Shown here in pieces: positions 44,682-53,977 of a stretch of 64,000 nt of DNA. The DNA comes from Aquimarina sp040786285. Its GTDB lineage: Bacteria; Bacteroidota; Bacteroidia; Flavobacteriales; Flavobacteriaceae. The stretch is taken from positions 248,001-312,000 of the forward strand of contig NZ_JBFMKQ010000005.1 of the NCBI RefSeq assembly GCF_040786285.1, read 5' to 3'. Under the pieces are notes generated by a model, which saw only the letters and a program-made list of their open reading frames with translations, ran no database searches and had not been told where the DNA came from. Numbering within the stretch: the first letter of the stretch is position 1; the number at the start of each line of letters is the position of its first letter. The position numbers were made by a program, and so were the translations under genes.

Positions 44682-45032
44682 ATGGCAATTATAATAACTG
44701 ATGAATGTATAAACTGTGGTGCGTGCGAGCCAGAATGTCCAAATACTGCAATTTATGAAGGAGCTGATGATTGGAGGTATTCTGATGGTACAGATTTAAC
44801 TGGAGATGTGGTTCTTCCGGGAGGAAAAGCTGTAAATTCAGATGAAGCACAAGAACCTGTTAGTGATGAATTATATTATATTGTACCTGATAAATGTACC
44901 GAATGTAAAGGATTTCATGAAGAACCACAATGTGCGGCAGTTTGTCCTGTTGATTGTTGTGTGCCTGATGAAGATGTAGTAGAAACTGAAGAGTTTTTAT
45001 TACAGAAACAAGCATTTATGCATAAAGAATAA
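44682..45032 (+). CDS. 4Fe-4S dicluster ferredoxin
   Basis: 116 residues. The first cluster motif is CINCGACEPECP near the N-terminus, and the second CTECKGFHEEPQCAAVCPVD spans a longer insertion. The middle insert (about 30-70) is acidic. It carries electrons for an unknown partner, perhaps the divergent acyl-CoA reductase. The short divergent gap of 66 bases may hold promoters for both genes. Confidence 0.93.
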   Translation: MAIIITDECINCGACEPECPNTAIYEGADDWRYSDGTDLTGDVVLPGGKAVNSDEAQEPVSDELYYIVPDKCTECKGFHEEPQCAAVCPVDCCVPDEDVVETEEFLLQKQAFMHKE

Positions 45033-45055
45033 TCTTTTTATCAATTATACGTACT

Positions 45056-45082
45056 AAAACCTGTCTGCAGACGGGTTTTTTT
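45056..45082 (+). terminator. Terminator of the ferredoxin gene
   Basis: An inverted repeat with the GTCTGCAGAC core, flanked by ACC and GGT with one wobble, and followed by a run of seven T. Confidence 0.8.
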
Positions 45083-45146
45083 ATGGACATCATTTAAAAT
45101 TTAGTATTTTCGTCATCGTAACAACCTCAAATCAAAAACTAAAATC

Positions 45147-45737
45147 ATGAGAAAAACACTATTATTAATCGTCTTTGTTGCATTTTCTATTACATCATAC
45201 AGTCAATATCGCTGGGAAGTTTCTGGTGGAGCTACGTTCTCTACACTAAACCTTGATAATGCAGAAACTAGTAATGGAACTGGTTTTCATATCAATGCAG
45301 GATATGGGTATGTAATGGGCGTTAGGGCAAGAACAAGCATCGTCTTTTCATTAGAGTTGTTACAACGTAATAGCGAAATTGAAGGAATAGGTGATGTAGA
45401 GGTGTTACAAGCAGGGTTTAATCCCAAATTTAGATACTTAACAGGTGAAGGTAAAGATAGATTTCGTGGATTTATTAATGTAGGCCCATCTTTTAGAGTA
45501 AATACAAATTTTGAAATTGCAGGAACCGAGCTTGAAGATGAAGAATATGAGAAATTAATCATAGGAGGGGTGTATGGTGTTGGATTTTCTCAGATGGTAG
45601 GAGAGATGTTTGATATTATGGTCGAAGCAGGAGTAATGAATGATTTTATTGATAATTTAACAGATACTAATAGTAAATTCTTTGATGTATATGCGAGAGT
45701 AGGACTTCGATTTAGAATTTATGATGCCAGACGATAA
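45147..45737 (+). CDS. Outer-membrane beta-barrel protein
   Basis: 196 residues. Signal peptide MRKTLLLIVFVAFSITSYSQ, cleaved at SQ. The mature part has alternating beta strands (RWEVSGGATFSTLNL, TGFHINAGYGYVMGVR and FFDVYARVGLRFRIY). It fits the PF13568 outer-membrane barrel family. Function unknown. Its own terminator follows. Confidence 0.88.
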   Translation: MRKTLLLIVFVAFSITSYSQYRWEVSGGATFSTLNLDNAETSNGTGFHINAGYGYVMGVRARTSIVFSLELLQRNSEIEGIGDVEVLQAGFNPKFRYLTGEGKDRFRGFINVGPSFRVNTNFEIAGTELEDEEYEKLIIGGVYGVGFSQMVGEMFDIMVEAGVMNDFIDNLTDTNSKFFDVYARVGLRFRIYDARR

Positions 45738-45760
45738 ATTTCAATTCACATATAATACAA

Positions 45761-45786
45761 AGATCCTGCTTCGGCAGGATTTTTTA
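45761..45786 (+). terminator. Terminator of the beta-barrel gene
   Basis: AATCCTGC-type stem: ATCCTGC, loop TTC, GGCAGGAT, followed by a T-run. Confidence 0.85.
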
Positions 45787-45839
45787 TGCAATTAATCCTA
45801 ATTTTTTGTAAATTAGTTATTTACAAAGGGATTTATAAT

Positions 45840-46709
45840 ATGTCAAATTGGGGATACATAGCCATTATTGTGCTTGCGGTTTATATTATCGCTAGTGTTG
45901 CTTTGTATTATCTTCAGGAGTTTTTTATTTTCAAACCAGAAAAACTAGATAAAGATTTTCAATTTCACTATAACAACCAGGTTGTAGAAGAATATAATCT
46001 TAAAACAAGAGATGGTGCTGTTATTAACGGTCTCCATTTTAAGGTAGAGAATCCAAAAGGAGTTGTTTTATACCTCAAAGGAAATTCGAAAAGTATAAAA
46101 GGTTGGGGTAAATTTGCTGTTGACTTTACAAGACATAAATATGATGTGTTGATGTTGGACTACAGAGGTTTTGGCAAGAGTACTGGCAGGCGTTCTTTTA
46201 AGGCTATAAAACGAGATCTTCAGTTTGTGTATAATAGAATTAAAGATAAGGTTCCGGAAAAATATATTATTTTATATGGAAGATCTATGGGGTCTGGTTT
46301 TGCTGCGAAACTAGCGTCTATAAATAACCCAAAAATGTTGATTCTAGATGCGCCTTATTACAGTTTAAGTAAAGTGGCTGGGAAATTTATTCCCTTTATG
46401 CCGGTATCTTTAATTATGCGTTACCCTATACCCACCTATAAATGGCTTAAATATGTGAATTGCCCTATTCATATCATACATGGTACTCACGATAGACTTA
46501 TACCTTTTAAATCCAGTGTTAAACTATCCAAGATAAGACCAAAACTAACTCGTTTATATACTATCATTGGTGGTGGACATAAAAACTTAAATAATTTTGA
46601 GTCATATCACAAAATGCTCGGAGAAATTATTAATTCTAAAGTAAAACGTCTAAATCTTTCGGATACGAGTATAGGAGTGGTACATTCATCAAAAAATGTA
46701 AATGCCTAA
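45840..46709 (+). CDS. Membrane-anchored alpha/beta hydrolase, first of a tandem pair
   Basis: 289 residues. One N-terminal membrane helix, GYIAIIVLAVYIIASVALYYL, is followed by a hydrolase fold. The nucleophile is the Ser in YGRSMGSGFAAKL, with Asp in IHGTHDRLIP and His in IGGGHKNLNN. It belongs to the COG1073 group of serine hydrolases. The start at 45840 is preferred; an ATG at 45786 lies within the terminator. The next gene overlaps its stop by 8 bases and is a paralogue. Confidence 0.88.
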   Translation: MSNWGYIAIIVLAVYIIASVALYYLQEFFIFKPEKLDKDFQFHYNNQVVEEYNLKTRDGAVINGLHFKVENPKGVVLYLKGNSKSIKGWGKFAVDFTRHKYDVLMLDYRGFGKSTGRRSFKAIKRDLQFVYNRIKDKVPEKYIILYGRSMGSGFAAKLASINNPKMLILDAPYYSLSKVAGKFIPFMPVSLIMRYPIPTYKWLKYVNCPIHIIHGTHDRLIPFKSSVKLSKIRPKLTRLYTIIGGGHKNLNNFESYHKMLGEIINSKVKRLNLSDTSIGVVHSSKNVNA

Positions 46710-47508
46710 ACTAAAAAAGATACTAGTATTAGGTGCTTTATTTTATACTATTATTATATTGATACTGTATATGTTTCAGGAAAAAATCCTATTCCAACCC
46801 GAAACGCTTTCAGATGACTACACTTTTGAGTTTGATCATGCTTTTCAAGAATTTTTTTTAGAAACTGCAGAAGGAGATTGTCTTAATGCTATTCATTTTA
46901 CCAATACAAACCCTAAAGGTGTAATCTTATATTTTCACGGAAACAGAGGAAGTTTAAGGCGCTGGGGAGAAATTGTATCATTTTTTGCTAAGAAAAGATA
47001 TGATGTTATCATTATGGATTATCGGGGTTATGGTAAGAGTAAAGGAAAAATTACCGAAAAGAATTTATATAATGACGCTCAATTATTTTATGAATACACT
47101 GCCAAACATTATCCGGAAGATCAAATTACAATATATGGCAGGTCCATAGGAACCGGTATTGCCGTAAAAGTAGCTTCAGATAACCAACCGTGCAATTTAG
47201 TACTCGAAACGCCCTATTATAATATCAAAGATATTGTAGAAAGTTGGTTGCCCCATTTTCCAACCAACCTTTTATTACGCTTTAAAATGCCATCTGGTAC
47301 TTTTATTCAGAATGTTACATGTCCTATAACTATCTATCATGGTACTGATGATGGAGTGGTGCCTTACCGATCTGGAGAACGTTTGTTTACAAGTATTCCA
47401 ACACCAAATAAAGAAATGATTACAATTGATGAAGGCTCACATAATGATCTTATACGCTTTGATAGATATCTCAATACTATAGATAAAGTTCTTGAAAATA
47501 CCTACTAG
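46702..47508 (+). CDS. Membrane-anchored alpha/beta hydrolase, second of a tandem pair
   Basis: 268 residues. N-terminal membrane helix LVLGALFYTIIILILYMF, then the same fold as the upstream gene: VILYFHGNRGSLRRWGE, nucleophile in YGRSIGTGIAVKV, Asp in YHGTDDGVVPYRSG and His in EGSHNDLI. Its sequence matches the first copy along its length, so it is a duplication. The substrate is unknown. It overlaps the first gene by 8 bases. Confidence 0.88.
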   Translation: MPKLKKILVLGALFYTIIILILYMFQEKILFQPETLSDDYTFEFDHAFQEFFLETAEGDCLNAIHFTNTNPKGVILYFHGNRGSLRRWGEIVSFFAKKRYDVIIMDYRGYGKSKGKITEKNLYNDAQLFYEYTAKHYPEDQITIYGRSIGTGIAVKVASDNQPCNLVLETPYYNIKDIVESWLPHFPTNLLLRFKMPSGTFIQNVTCPITIYHGTDDGVVPYRSGERLFTSIPTPNKEMITIDEGSHNDLIRFDRYLNTIDKVLENTY

Positions 47509-47525
47509 ATATTATTAGAATAAAA

Positions 47526-47557
47526 AACACCTTAGCTTTTTAAAGCAAGGTGCTATT
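47526..47557 (+). terminator. Weak hairpin after the hydrolase pair
   Basis: CACCTT-A-GCTTT pairs with AAAGC-AAGGTG apart from one bulged A. A short T-run (CTATTT) follows, so termination here is plausible but not strong. Confidence 0.45.
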
Positions 47558-47628
47558 TCAAATGTTGTCAATGCCTTTTGAAATCATGCGGTAATACCGA
47601 AAATTTCATTATAACAAGAATATTAGTT

Positions 47629-47994
47629 TTAATGAGCCATAAGAGCGTCTCGATATTCTCTCAAATCAGAAATATTCATCTTGTTTTTAAGACTTTTCAT
47701 TAATGAAATCATATACTTAAGACTTTCTGTAGGTTCCTTTGCATCTTTATTTTCTGGCAATTCTGAATCTTCATCTACAGGTTCATCATCGGGTATTGGA
47801 ATAAGAAAAGAATCGTTTTCTGCGATATGTTCGTAAGTAAACCTAAGCACCTTAACTGCCAAAGGTATCTGCTCTTCTAAGGCAAATTCTCTTAATTTCT
47901 TAAGATCGTCTATTAATGTGTCTGAATTAATTCCTGTTTTTTCTAGGTCCTCTAGAATTTTGTCAATTAACTTGATTGCTTTTTTATTTTCCAA
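47629..47994 (-). CDS. Helical protein of unknown function
   Basis: 121 residues, strongly charged, predicted helical. The N-terminal half has a heptad pattern (KAIKLIDKILEDLEKT, then LIDDLKKLREFALEE). A linker rich in Asp, Glu and Pro (PDDEPVDEDSELPE) separates it from a C-terminal helix, SLKYMISLMKSLKNKM. No membrane segment, no cysteine. I do not recognise the family. It stands alone on the minus strand. A TAAATTTG box at 48034-48041 read on the minus strand may be the -7 element. Confidence 0.75.
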   Translation of the reverse strand: MENKKAIKLIDKILEDLEKTGINSDTLIDDLKKLREFALEEQIPLAVKVLRFTYEHIAENDSFLIPIPDDEPVDEDSELPENKDAKEPTESLKYMISLMKSLKNKMNISDLREYRDALMAH

Positions 47995-48382
47995 AAGTGT
48001 ATAATTAAATGGATGATGAAATATTGATCAGTGCAAATTTAAATTTTTCTTGAATTATGTGATATCAATTATAGTTATTTATTTACAAGAATTTTTAAAA
48101 TTTATTAGTTACAATAATTTAACATTAGGTTAGTTTTTGTTATAAATAATTGAATTTCAGTAATTTAACATGAATCACTTCAATGAATACTACTAATCCT
48201 GCTAAAGTTTGAGGTAAAACCGTAACCACATATACTACAAACCTTTTTATCTTTGAAAAGTATTCCAATTACAATTTTTCCCTTACTTTTTTTGTTTTCC
48301 CCAACACTTACCTCCTTAATCCTAAGGAGGTAAGTTCTTCAAGGACGTTTCGTATTCGTTTTGAACCTATATAAGGGATTGA
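47995..48382. other. 388-base intergenic region
   Basis: No open frame that looks coding. The sequence is AT-rich until about 48160, then has more mixed composition. It ends with a perfect hairpin at 48306-48335. The words AATTTAACAT occur twice (about 48117 and 48161). I see no RNA gene. Confidence 0.55.
48306..48335. repeat. Perfect 13-bp hairpin with an SD-like core
   Basis: ACTTACCTCCTTA and TAAGGAGGTAAGT flank the 4-base loop ATCC. No T-run follows on either strand, so it is not a typical intrinsic terminator. Because it is an inverted repeat, both strands read TAAGGAGGT, which matches a canonical Shine-Dalgarno sequence, although this group rarely uses one. Confidence 0.7.
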
Positions 48383-50089
48383 TTATTTCTTTGATTCTAA
48401 TAAAACAATTTCATAGTTAGAATCAACAGTTACACTGCCTTTAGATACACTAATTTCTACACCAGAATAGTGATCTATCAGAGTTGTGCCATCAGGAAAA
48501 ACCGAATCTACTTTTATAGTTTTTTCTCCTTTAGGTACGCCTAGGGCGATTACTACATTATCAGATATACTATTTTTAGTATAATTTCTTGAAAAAGTAT
48601 AAGGAGATCTTGAGATTAATTTATGTCTTCCGGCACCTATAGCAGGGTGATTTTTTCTAAATGTACCTAGTTTCTGCCAATGCGTAAGTAGAGCTTTGGT
48701 ATCTTCATTACTCATGGCATCCCAATTCATATTAGACCTTAACGTAGCATCTCCTTGAGTGCCTTCAATAACAAGAGATCTTGCTGTTTCATCTCCGTAG
48801 TATATTTGAGATATCCCTGGGGTTAATAAAAGCTTCGTAGCAGATTCATACGTTTTACTTCGGTCTTTATCAAAAGGGTCTCCATCATCATGTGAACTTA
48901 TATAGTTCATGATACTTTTTCCCACTAAATTGGTGTTTAGCACTTTGCTATACTTGCTAAATAAGCCTTCATAATCATTTTTTGCAGCATCATACTTAAA
49001 TTGAAAGTTGATCATATTGTCAAAACCGTTTGCAAAATAATCCACTTTACGGTCTCCGAAATCATAAAATCTTTTGCCGTCAATTCCATACCCATATAAT
49101 TCTCCCAAGACATAGAAATCATTATCATCTAATACTTTATCCGGGTTTTTTGATTTCCATTCTGCGAAGGCTAATTTAGCTTGTTCTGCTAATACACCCC
49201 AGGCACCTTCTTCTACATGTTTTACTGTATCTACCCGATACCCATCAATTCCTAATTCTCTTACATAATCGGTTAACCATTTGATTATATAGTTTTTTGG
49301 AGATCTTTTTAAACCAGTTTTTGTGAAGAAAACATCTATTTCTGCTAATTCTATTTCTAATCGTCCTTCAGATTTCCATTTATTAATCAAGATTTCGGGT
49401 AATTTCACCTCTTCATCACTTTCGGTTTTAATGTCTGGAAGATTTTCTACTAATGTACAGGTAACAGCACTTTTATAATCTTTATAGGTACATTGTGGGG
49501 AGGTACGCACCCAAGAATCTGGCCATACAGGATCCTGTTCTGTAACGGGCCCGGTATGATTCATTACTACGTCTAAAAGAATTCGTATACCATGCTTATG
49601 TGCAATATCAACTAGCTGTTTTAGTTCTTTATAAGTGCCATAATTAGGATCAATTTTCGTCCAATCTTTAGCCCAATATCCATGAAAAGCATAAGTGTTA
49701 CCAGTTCCTTCATCAACACTTTCATGTACTTGCTCAACTACTGGATTAAACCAAAGGGCATTAATTCCCAGATCCTTAAAATAACCATCTTCTATTTTTT
49801 TGATGATTCCTTTAAGATCTCCTCCCTCGAATCCTCGTAGTGTACCAGTTTCTTTAGTTCTATTTAAAACGTCATCATTAGAGGTATCACCATTGTTAAA
49901 TCTATCAGTTAAAAGAAAATAGACATTGGCACCTTCCCAAATAAATGGAAGTCCTTTTGTAGCACTTGACACCTGGCTATTCGATGGATTTTTTTCTTCT
50001 TGGGTTACCTCTTGTTTTTTTGGTTCACTTTTGCAGGCTATTGCTATACATAAAAGTGAAAAAATAAATGGTTTTGTAAATTTCTTCAT
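48383..50089 (-). CDS. Alpha-amylase family (GH13) lipoprotein
   Basis: 568 residues. Signal peptide with acyl Cys C19 in CIAIACKS. The barrel carries the four GH13 regions: DVVMNH (173-178), GYRVDTVKH with nucleophile D287, acid/base E330 in LGELYG, and SHDD with the transition-state stabiliser D401. The final 90 residues are a beta domain. It hydrolyses alpha-1,4-glucans outside the cytoplasm. It stands alone: no SusC/SusD or transporter is adjacent. Confidence 0.94.
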   Translation of the reverse strand: MKKFTKPFIFSLLCIAIACKSEPKKQEVTQEEKNPSNSQVSSATKGLPFIWEGANVYFLLTDRFNNGDTSNDDVLNRTKETGTLRGFEGGDLKGIIKKIEDGYFKDLGINALWFNPVVEQVHESVDEGTGNTYAFHGYWAKDWTKIDPNYGTYKELKQLVDIAHKHGIRILLDVVMNHTGPVTEQDPVWPDSWVRTSPQCTYKDYKSAVTCTLVENLPDIKTESDEEVKLPEILINKWKSEGRLEIELAEIDVFFTKTGLKRSPKNYIIKWLTDYVRELGIDGYRVDTVKHVEEGAWGVLAEQAKLAFAEWKSKNPDKVLDDNDFYVLGELYGYGIDGKRFYDFGDRKVDYFANGFDNMINFQFKYDAAKNDYEGLFSKYSKVLNTNLVGKSIMNYISSHDDGDPFDKDRSKTYESATKLLLTPGISQIYYGDETARSLVIEGTQGDATLRSNMNWDAMSNEDTKALLTHWQKLGTFRKNHPAIGAGRHKLISRSPYTFSRNYTKNSISDNVVIALGVPKGEKTIKVDSVFPDGTTLIDHYSGVEISVSKGSVTVDSNYEIVLLESKK

Positions 50090-50272
50090 AGTTTTTAGTG
50101 GTTTAAAATGCTAATCTATAAAAAAGTCTTATAAAAATTGTGATTAGACCAATTGCGAAATTCACAAAAATGTAATCTACGTAATCACTTTTAAGGAGTT
50201 CGTATAGAAAGAATTAGTTTTTGTTTTTTTTTAAACGAAAATGCTGTTCCTTTGAGTTCAAAATAGGTTAGT

Positions 50273-51232
50273 ATGAATAAACTCGGTGCTTGGATATCTG
50301 CGGCACGTTTGCGCACATTACCATTATCGATTTCTGGGATAATTGTAGGTTCATCAATAGGTAATAGATTAAACATTGAAAAGCTTATCCATTCTGGAGA
50401 TTTATCTTTGGAGCATTTTGAATCTCCTTATTTTTTTAAAACCGAGATTTTTTGGTTCGCTATAGCTACTACACTTGGATTACAAATATTATCCAATTTT
50501 GCTAATGATTATGGGGATGGTGTAAAAGGAACAGATAATGAAGACAGAGTTGGTCCTCAAAGGGCATTACAAAGCGGATTGATTTCTAAAAGAGAAATGG
50601 GTATTGGGATCATTATTACCGCTTTAATCTCCTTTGGATTAGCTATGAAACTGATATATACTTCTTTCGGAGAAGCTTACTTTTACTATACAGTTTTCTT
50701 TTCTGTTTTAGGTCTAGCCGCAATTGCCGCTGCAATAAAATATACTGTAGGTAAATCTGCATATGGATATAGAGGCCTGGGAGATCTTTTTGTATTTATT
50801 TTTTTTGGATTAGTTAGCGTATTAGGATGCTTCTTTTTGTATACTAAACACATGAATATATCGGTTTTCTTACCGGCAATTACAATTGGTTTATTAAGTG
50901 TTGCTGTATTAAACCTTAATAACATGAGAGATTATAATAGTGATAAAAAAGCGAATAAAAATACACTAGTTGTGAAGATAGGGTTAGCTCAAGCCAGGAA
51001 ATATCATTTTATGTTGATCACTATGGCAATGCTTTCGATGCTGTTGTTTCTTATTATACATTACAGAGGGCCTAAAGATCTATTTTTTATGATCGCTTTT
51101 GTTCCATTATTAATACACGTAAACAAAGTAGCTAGAACTAAAGATTCAGAATTATTGGATCCTGAACTTAAAAAAGTAGCTTTAACAACATTTTTGTTGT
51201 CAATTTTGTTTAGTCTGAGTCAGATTTTATAA
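50273..51232 (+). CDS. menA: 1,4-dihydroxy-2-naphthoate polyprenyltransferase
   Basis: 319 residues, a UbiA-type membrane prenyltransferase of menaquinone synthesis. The prenyl-diphosphate motif is FANDYGDGVKGTDNEDR (N78, D79, D82) and the second NMRDYNSDKKANK. About eight membrane segments follow the ARLRTLPLSISGIIVGSS start. It begins a menaquinone cluster that continues with menC and menE. The mature start is ATG 50273. Confidence 0.94.
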   Translation: MNKLGAWISAARLRTLPLSISGIIVGSSIGNRLNIEKLIHSGDLSLEHFESPYFFKTEIFWFAIATTLGLQILSNFANDYGDGVKGTDNEDRVGPQRALQSGLISKREMGIGIIITALISFGLAMKLIYTSFGEAYFYYTVFFSVLGLAAIAAAIKYTVGKSAYGYRGLGDLFVFIFFGLVSVLGCFFLYTKHMNISVFLPAITIGLLSVAVLNLNNMRDYNSDKKANKNTLVVKIGLAQARKYHFMLITMAMLSMLLFLIIHYRGPKDLFFMIAFVPLLIHVNKVARTKDSELLDPELKKVALTTFLLSILFSLSQIL

Positions 51233-51261
51233 TTTTCAGATAAAATTAAAGCATTTCACTC

Positions 51262-51942
51262 ATGAAGATTACTTTTTACGGGCATAACTCTTTATTAATT
51301 GAAATTAAGGATATAAAAGTTTTAATAGACCCCTTTATTTCGGGGAATCCTCTTTCCAAAGATAAAATTGATATAAACTCTGTTAAAGCAGATTATGTAT
51401 TACTTACCCATGCACATTTTGATCATGTTCTCGATGCAGAAGCTATTGCAAAAAACAATAAGGCTACTATAGTTTCTAATTATGAGATCGCGATGTATTA
51501 TCAGAATAAAGGTATTGAAGTACATCCCATGAATCATGGTGGCAGTTGGGAATTCGAATTCGGAAAAATAAAGTATGTTAATGCCGTACACACCAGTAGC
51601 TTTGAAGATGGAACGTATGGGGGACAACCCGGAGGTTTTGTTATAGAAGGAGAACATAAAACTATCTATATTGCTGGGGATACAGCTTTAACAATGGACA
51701 TGAAATTGATTCCATTACATGCTAAGCTGGATCTGGCTATTTTACCCATAGGTGATAATTTTACCATGGGAATTGATGATGCTATCATTGCAAGCGATTT
51801 TGTAGAATGTGATAAAGTACTTGGAGTGCATTATGATACTTTTGGATATATTGAGATCAATCATGATGAAGCAAAACGTAAATTTTTTGAACAAGACAAA
51901 GATTTAATGCTTTTAGACATAGGAGAGAGTATAGAATTATAG
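51262..51942 (+). CDS. Metal-dependent hydrolase, UPF0173 metallo-beta-lactamase family
   Basis: 226 residues. The metal motif is LLTHAHFDHVLDAE (H50, H52, D54, H55). IKYVNAVHTSSFEDG and IYIAGDTAL supply further ligands. This family has no tested function. It lies between menA (29 bases upstream) and menC (directly adjacent, no gap), so it is part of the men operon. It might act on a pathway intermediate, which is inference. Confidence 0.92.
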   Translation: MKITFYGHNSLLIEIKDIKVLIDPFISGNPLSKDKIDINSVKADYVLLTHAHFDHVLDAEAIAKNNKATIVSNYEIAMYYQNKGIEVHPMNHGGSWEFEFGKIKYVNAVHTSSFEDGTYGGQPGGFVIEGEHKTIYIAGDTALTMDMKLIPLHAKLDLAILPIGDNFTMGIDDAIIASDFVECDKVLGVHYDTFGYIEINHDEAKRKFFEQDKDLMLLDIGESIEL

Positions 51943-52983
51943 ATGAAAGCAACATACCATAAACATATCCTCGAATTTAAAAGACCTAGTGGCACTTCTA
52001 GAGGTATATTAAAAACTAAGGAAACTTGGTTTATCGTGATTAACTCTGGAAATAAAAAAGGAGTAGGGGAATGCGGAATTCTAAGAACCTTAAGTATAGA
52101 TGATAGACCTGATTATGAAGAGAAACTAAAATGGGCTTGTGATAATATTACTTTAGGAGTAGAAAAACTCTGGGAGGAACTTATAGAGTTTCCAAGTATA
52201 CAGTTCGGTGTAGAAATGGCTTTTAAATCATTATATAGTACTTCACCGTTTTTATTGTTTCCTTCTGCATTTACAGAAAATCGCGCTAGTATCCCAATTA
52301 ATGGATTAATCTGGATGGGAGACAAAAATTATATGAGAGAACAAATCACTGATAAGTTAACTCAAGGGTTTAATTGCATAAAAATGAAAATTGGTGCTAT
52401 AGATTTTGATGTAGAGCTAGAACTACTGTCCTATATTAGATCACAATTTTCTTCAGAGGTAATAGAGTTAAGAGTTGATGCTAACGGTGCTTTTAAACCA
52501 GATGAGGCTTCTGTAAAGTTACAAGAACTGTCAAAATATGATTTACATAGTATAGAACAGCCTATAAAACAAGGGCAGTTAATGTATATGGCAGAATTAT
52601 GTAAAACATCACCGTTACCCATTGCATTAGACGAAGAATTAATAGGTGTTTTTGATGTAACAGAAAAAGAAAAACTGCTACAAACTATACAACCACAATA
52701 TATTATTCTAAAACCAAGTTTAATAGGTGGCTTTAAAGGCACTAAAGAATGGATCGACATAGCACAATCTTTAAATATAGGTTGGTGGGTTACAAGTGCA
52801 TTAGAAAGTAATATTGGTTTAAATGCTATTGCACAGTTTACATATACTTTGCAAAGCGAAATGCCCCAGGGATTAGGAACTGGAGGCTTATATTCTAATA
52901 ACATAGCATCGCCATTAATAGTTGCTAATGGGACGTTGATCTATGATCCTAAAATGAATTGGAAAGTAAAATATTTAAATTAA
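51943..52983 (+). CDS. menC: o-succinylbenzoate synthase
   Basis: 346 residues, enolase superfamily. It dehydrates SHCHC to o-succinylbenzoate in menaquinone synthesis. The catalytic lysine motif is IKMKIG (K147, K149). Metal ligands D179 (RVDANGAF), E205 (SIEQP) and D230 (ALDEEL), and the second lysine K257 (ILKPSL). It is shorter and more divergent than the E. coli protein, and the superfamily includes other functions, but the position beside menA and menE supports MenC. Confidence 0.92.
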   Translation: MKATYHKHILEFKRPSGTSRGILKTKETWFIVINSGNKKGVGECGILRTLSIDDRPDYEEKLKWACDNITLGVEKLWEELIEFPSIQFGVEMAFKSLYSTSPFLLFPSAFTENRASIPINGLIWMGDKNYMREQITDKLTQGFNCIKMKIGAIDFDVELELLSYIRSQFSSEVIELRVDANGAFKPDEASVKLQELSKYDLHSIEQPIKQGQLMYMAELCKTSPLPIALDEELIGVFDVTEKEKLLQTIQPQYIILKPSLIGGFKGTKEWIDIAQSLNIGWWVTSALESNIGLNAIAQFTYTLQSEMPQGLGTGGLYSNNIASPLIVANGTLIYDPKMNWKVKYLN

Positions 52984-52999
52984 ATACCTTATTAAGTAA

Positions 53000-53899
53000 A
53001 TGTATATAACGCAAGGAAGAGAAGGAAAATTAGGAATGTGGAAATACTTACCAATTCCCATTTTATTTATGGGTATGATGGGATTAAATTACCTGGTATT
53101 ACTTATTATGAATGGAGATGTTGCTGCTATTATTGAGAGTCAAATTCAAAGTAAGGGTAAGAATTGGTTTTTTGCAGAAAGTATGGCAATTTTTGTTTTT
53201 CTCTTAGCAGGTCTTTTCTTTTGGGTAAAATATGTCCATAAACAAAGTATATTGTCTCTTACAACGAGTAGGAAGAAGGTTGATTGGGGGCGATTTTTCT
53301 TTACATTCTTTTTAATGGCTTCATTTATTATCATATCAACTTTAATAGTTTATTTTACCTCTCCTGGTGATTATCAAATTAATTTTAAACCCATACCTTT
53401 TTTAGTTCTAGCGGTAATTGCCGTTTTATTAGTGCCTATCCAGACGAGTTTCGAAGAATATTTTTTTAGAGGTTATTTAATGCAAGGGCTGGGGTTGGCT
53501 GTAAAGAATAAGTGGTTTCCTTTAATTTTGACCTCTGTGCTTTTTGGGGTTATGCATGCTGCTAATCCAGAGGTAGAAAAAATAGGTCCAATAATTATGG
53601 TGTATTATATAGGTACAGGTTTGTTCTTGGGTATTCTTACATTAATGGATGAAGGTTTAGAGCTCTCTTTAGGTTTTCATGCAGCCAATAATTTAGTCAC
53701 TGTACTTTTGGTAACGGCAGATTGGACCGCCCTTCAGACAGATTCTATATTTATAGATATTTCTGACCCAAGTACTGGATATGATATACTCATACCTATA
53801 TTAGTTATTTTCCCAACGTTTCTTTTTATTCTTTCAAAAAAATATAAATGGGCTGGCTGGAAAGATAAACTTTTTGGCAGTATACCATCTCAAGCATAA
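53000..53899 (+). CDS. CPBP family intramembrane metalloprotease
   Basis: 299 residues with about eight membrane segments. The catalytic motifs are FEEYFFRGYLMQGL (EExxxR), GVMHAANP and GFHAANNLV (His). These fit the Abi/CAAX protease (CPBP) family. It lies between menC (16 bases upstream) and menE (78 bases downstream) in the men cluster. Its substrate is not known; membrane protease activity is inferred. Confidence 0.9.
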   Translation: MYITQGREGKLGMWKYLPIPILFMGMMGLNYLVLLIMNGDVAAIIESQIQSKGKNWFFAESMAIFVFLLAGLFFWVKYVHKQSILSLTTSRKKVDWGRFFFTFFLMASFIIISTLIVYFTSPGDYQINFKPIPFLVLAVIAVLLVPIQTSFEEYFFRGYLMQGLGLAVKNKWFPLILTSVLFGVMHAANPEVEKIGPIIMVYYIGTGLFLGILTLMDEGLELSLGFHAANNLVTVLLVTADWTALQTDSIFIDISDPSTGYDILIPILVIFPTFLFILSKKYKWAGWKDKLFGSIPSQA

Positions 53900-53977
53900 A
53901 AGAAGAGGTAACCAAAGCATAACATACTCTTCACATATAATTAACTAATGGATATGCCAGAAAATTGAAATTTGAAC

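Noticed and set aside
45786..45839. Earlier start of the first alpha/beta hydrolase at 45786
   Set aside because: The ATG lies within the preceding terminator's T-run region, and the added residues are not like a signal or membrane start. The ATG at 45840 gives a good membrane anchor.
52431..52904. Minus-strand open frame of 157 codons opposite menC
   Set aside because: Cysteine-rich and without a domain pattern; menC on the opposite strand has all its catalytic residues.
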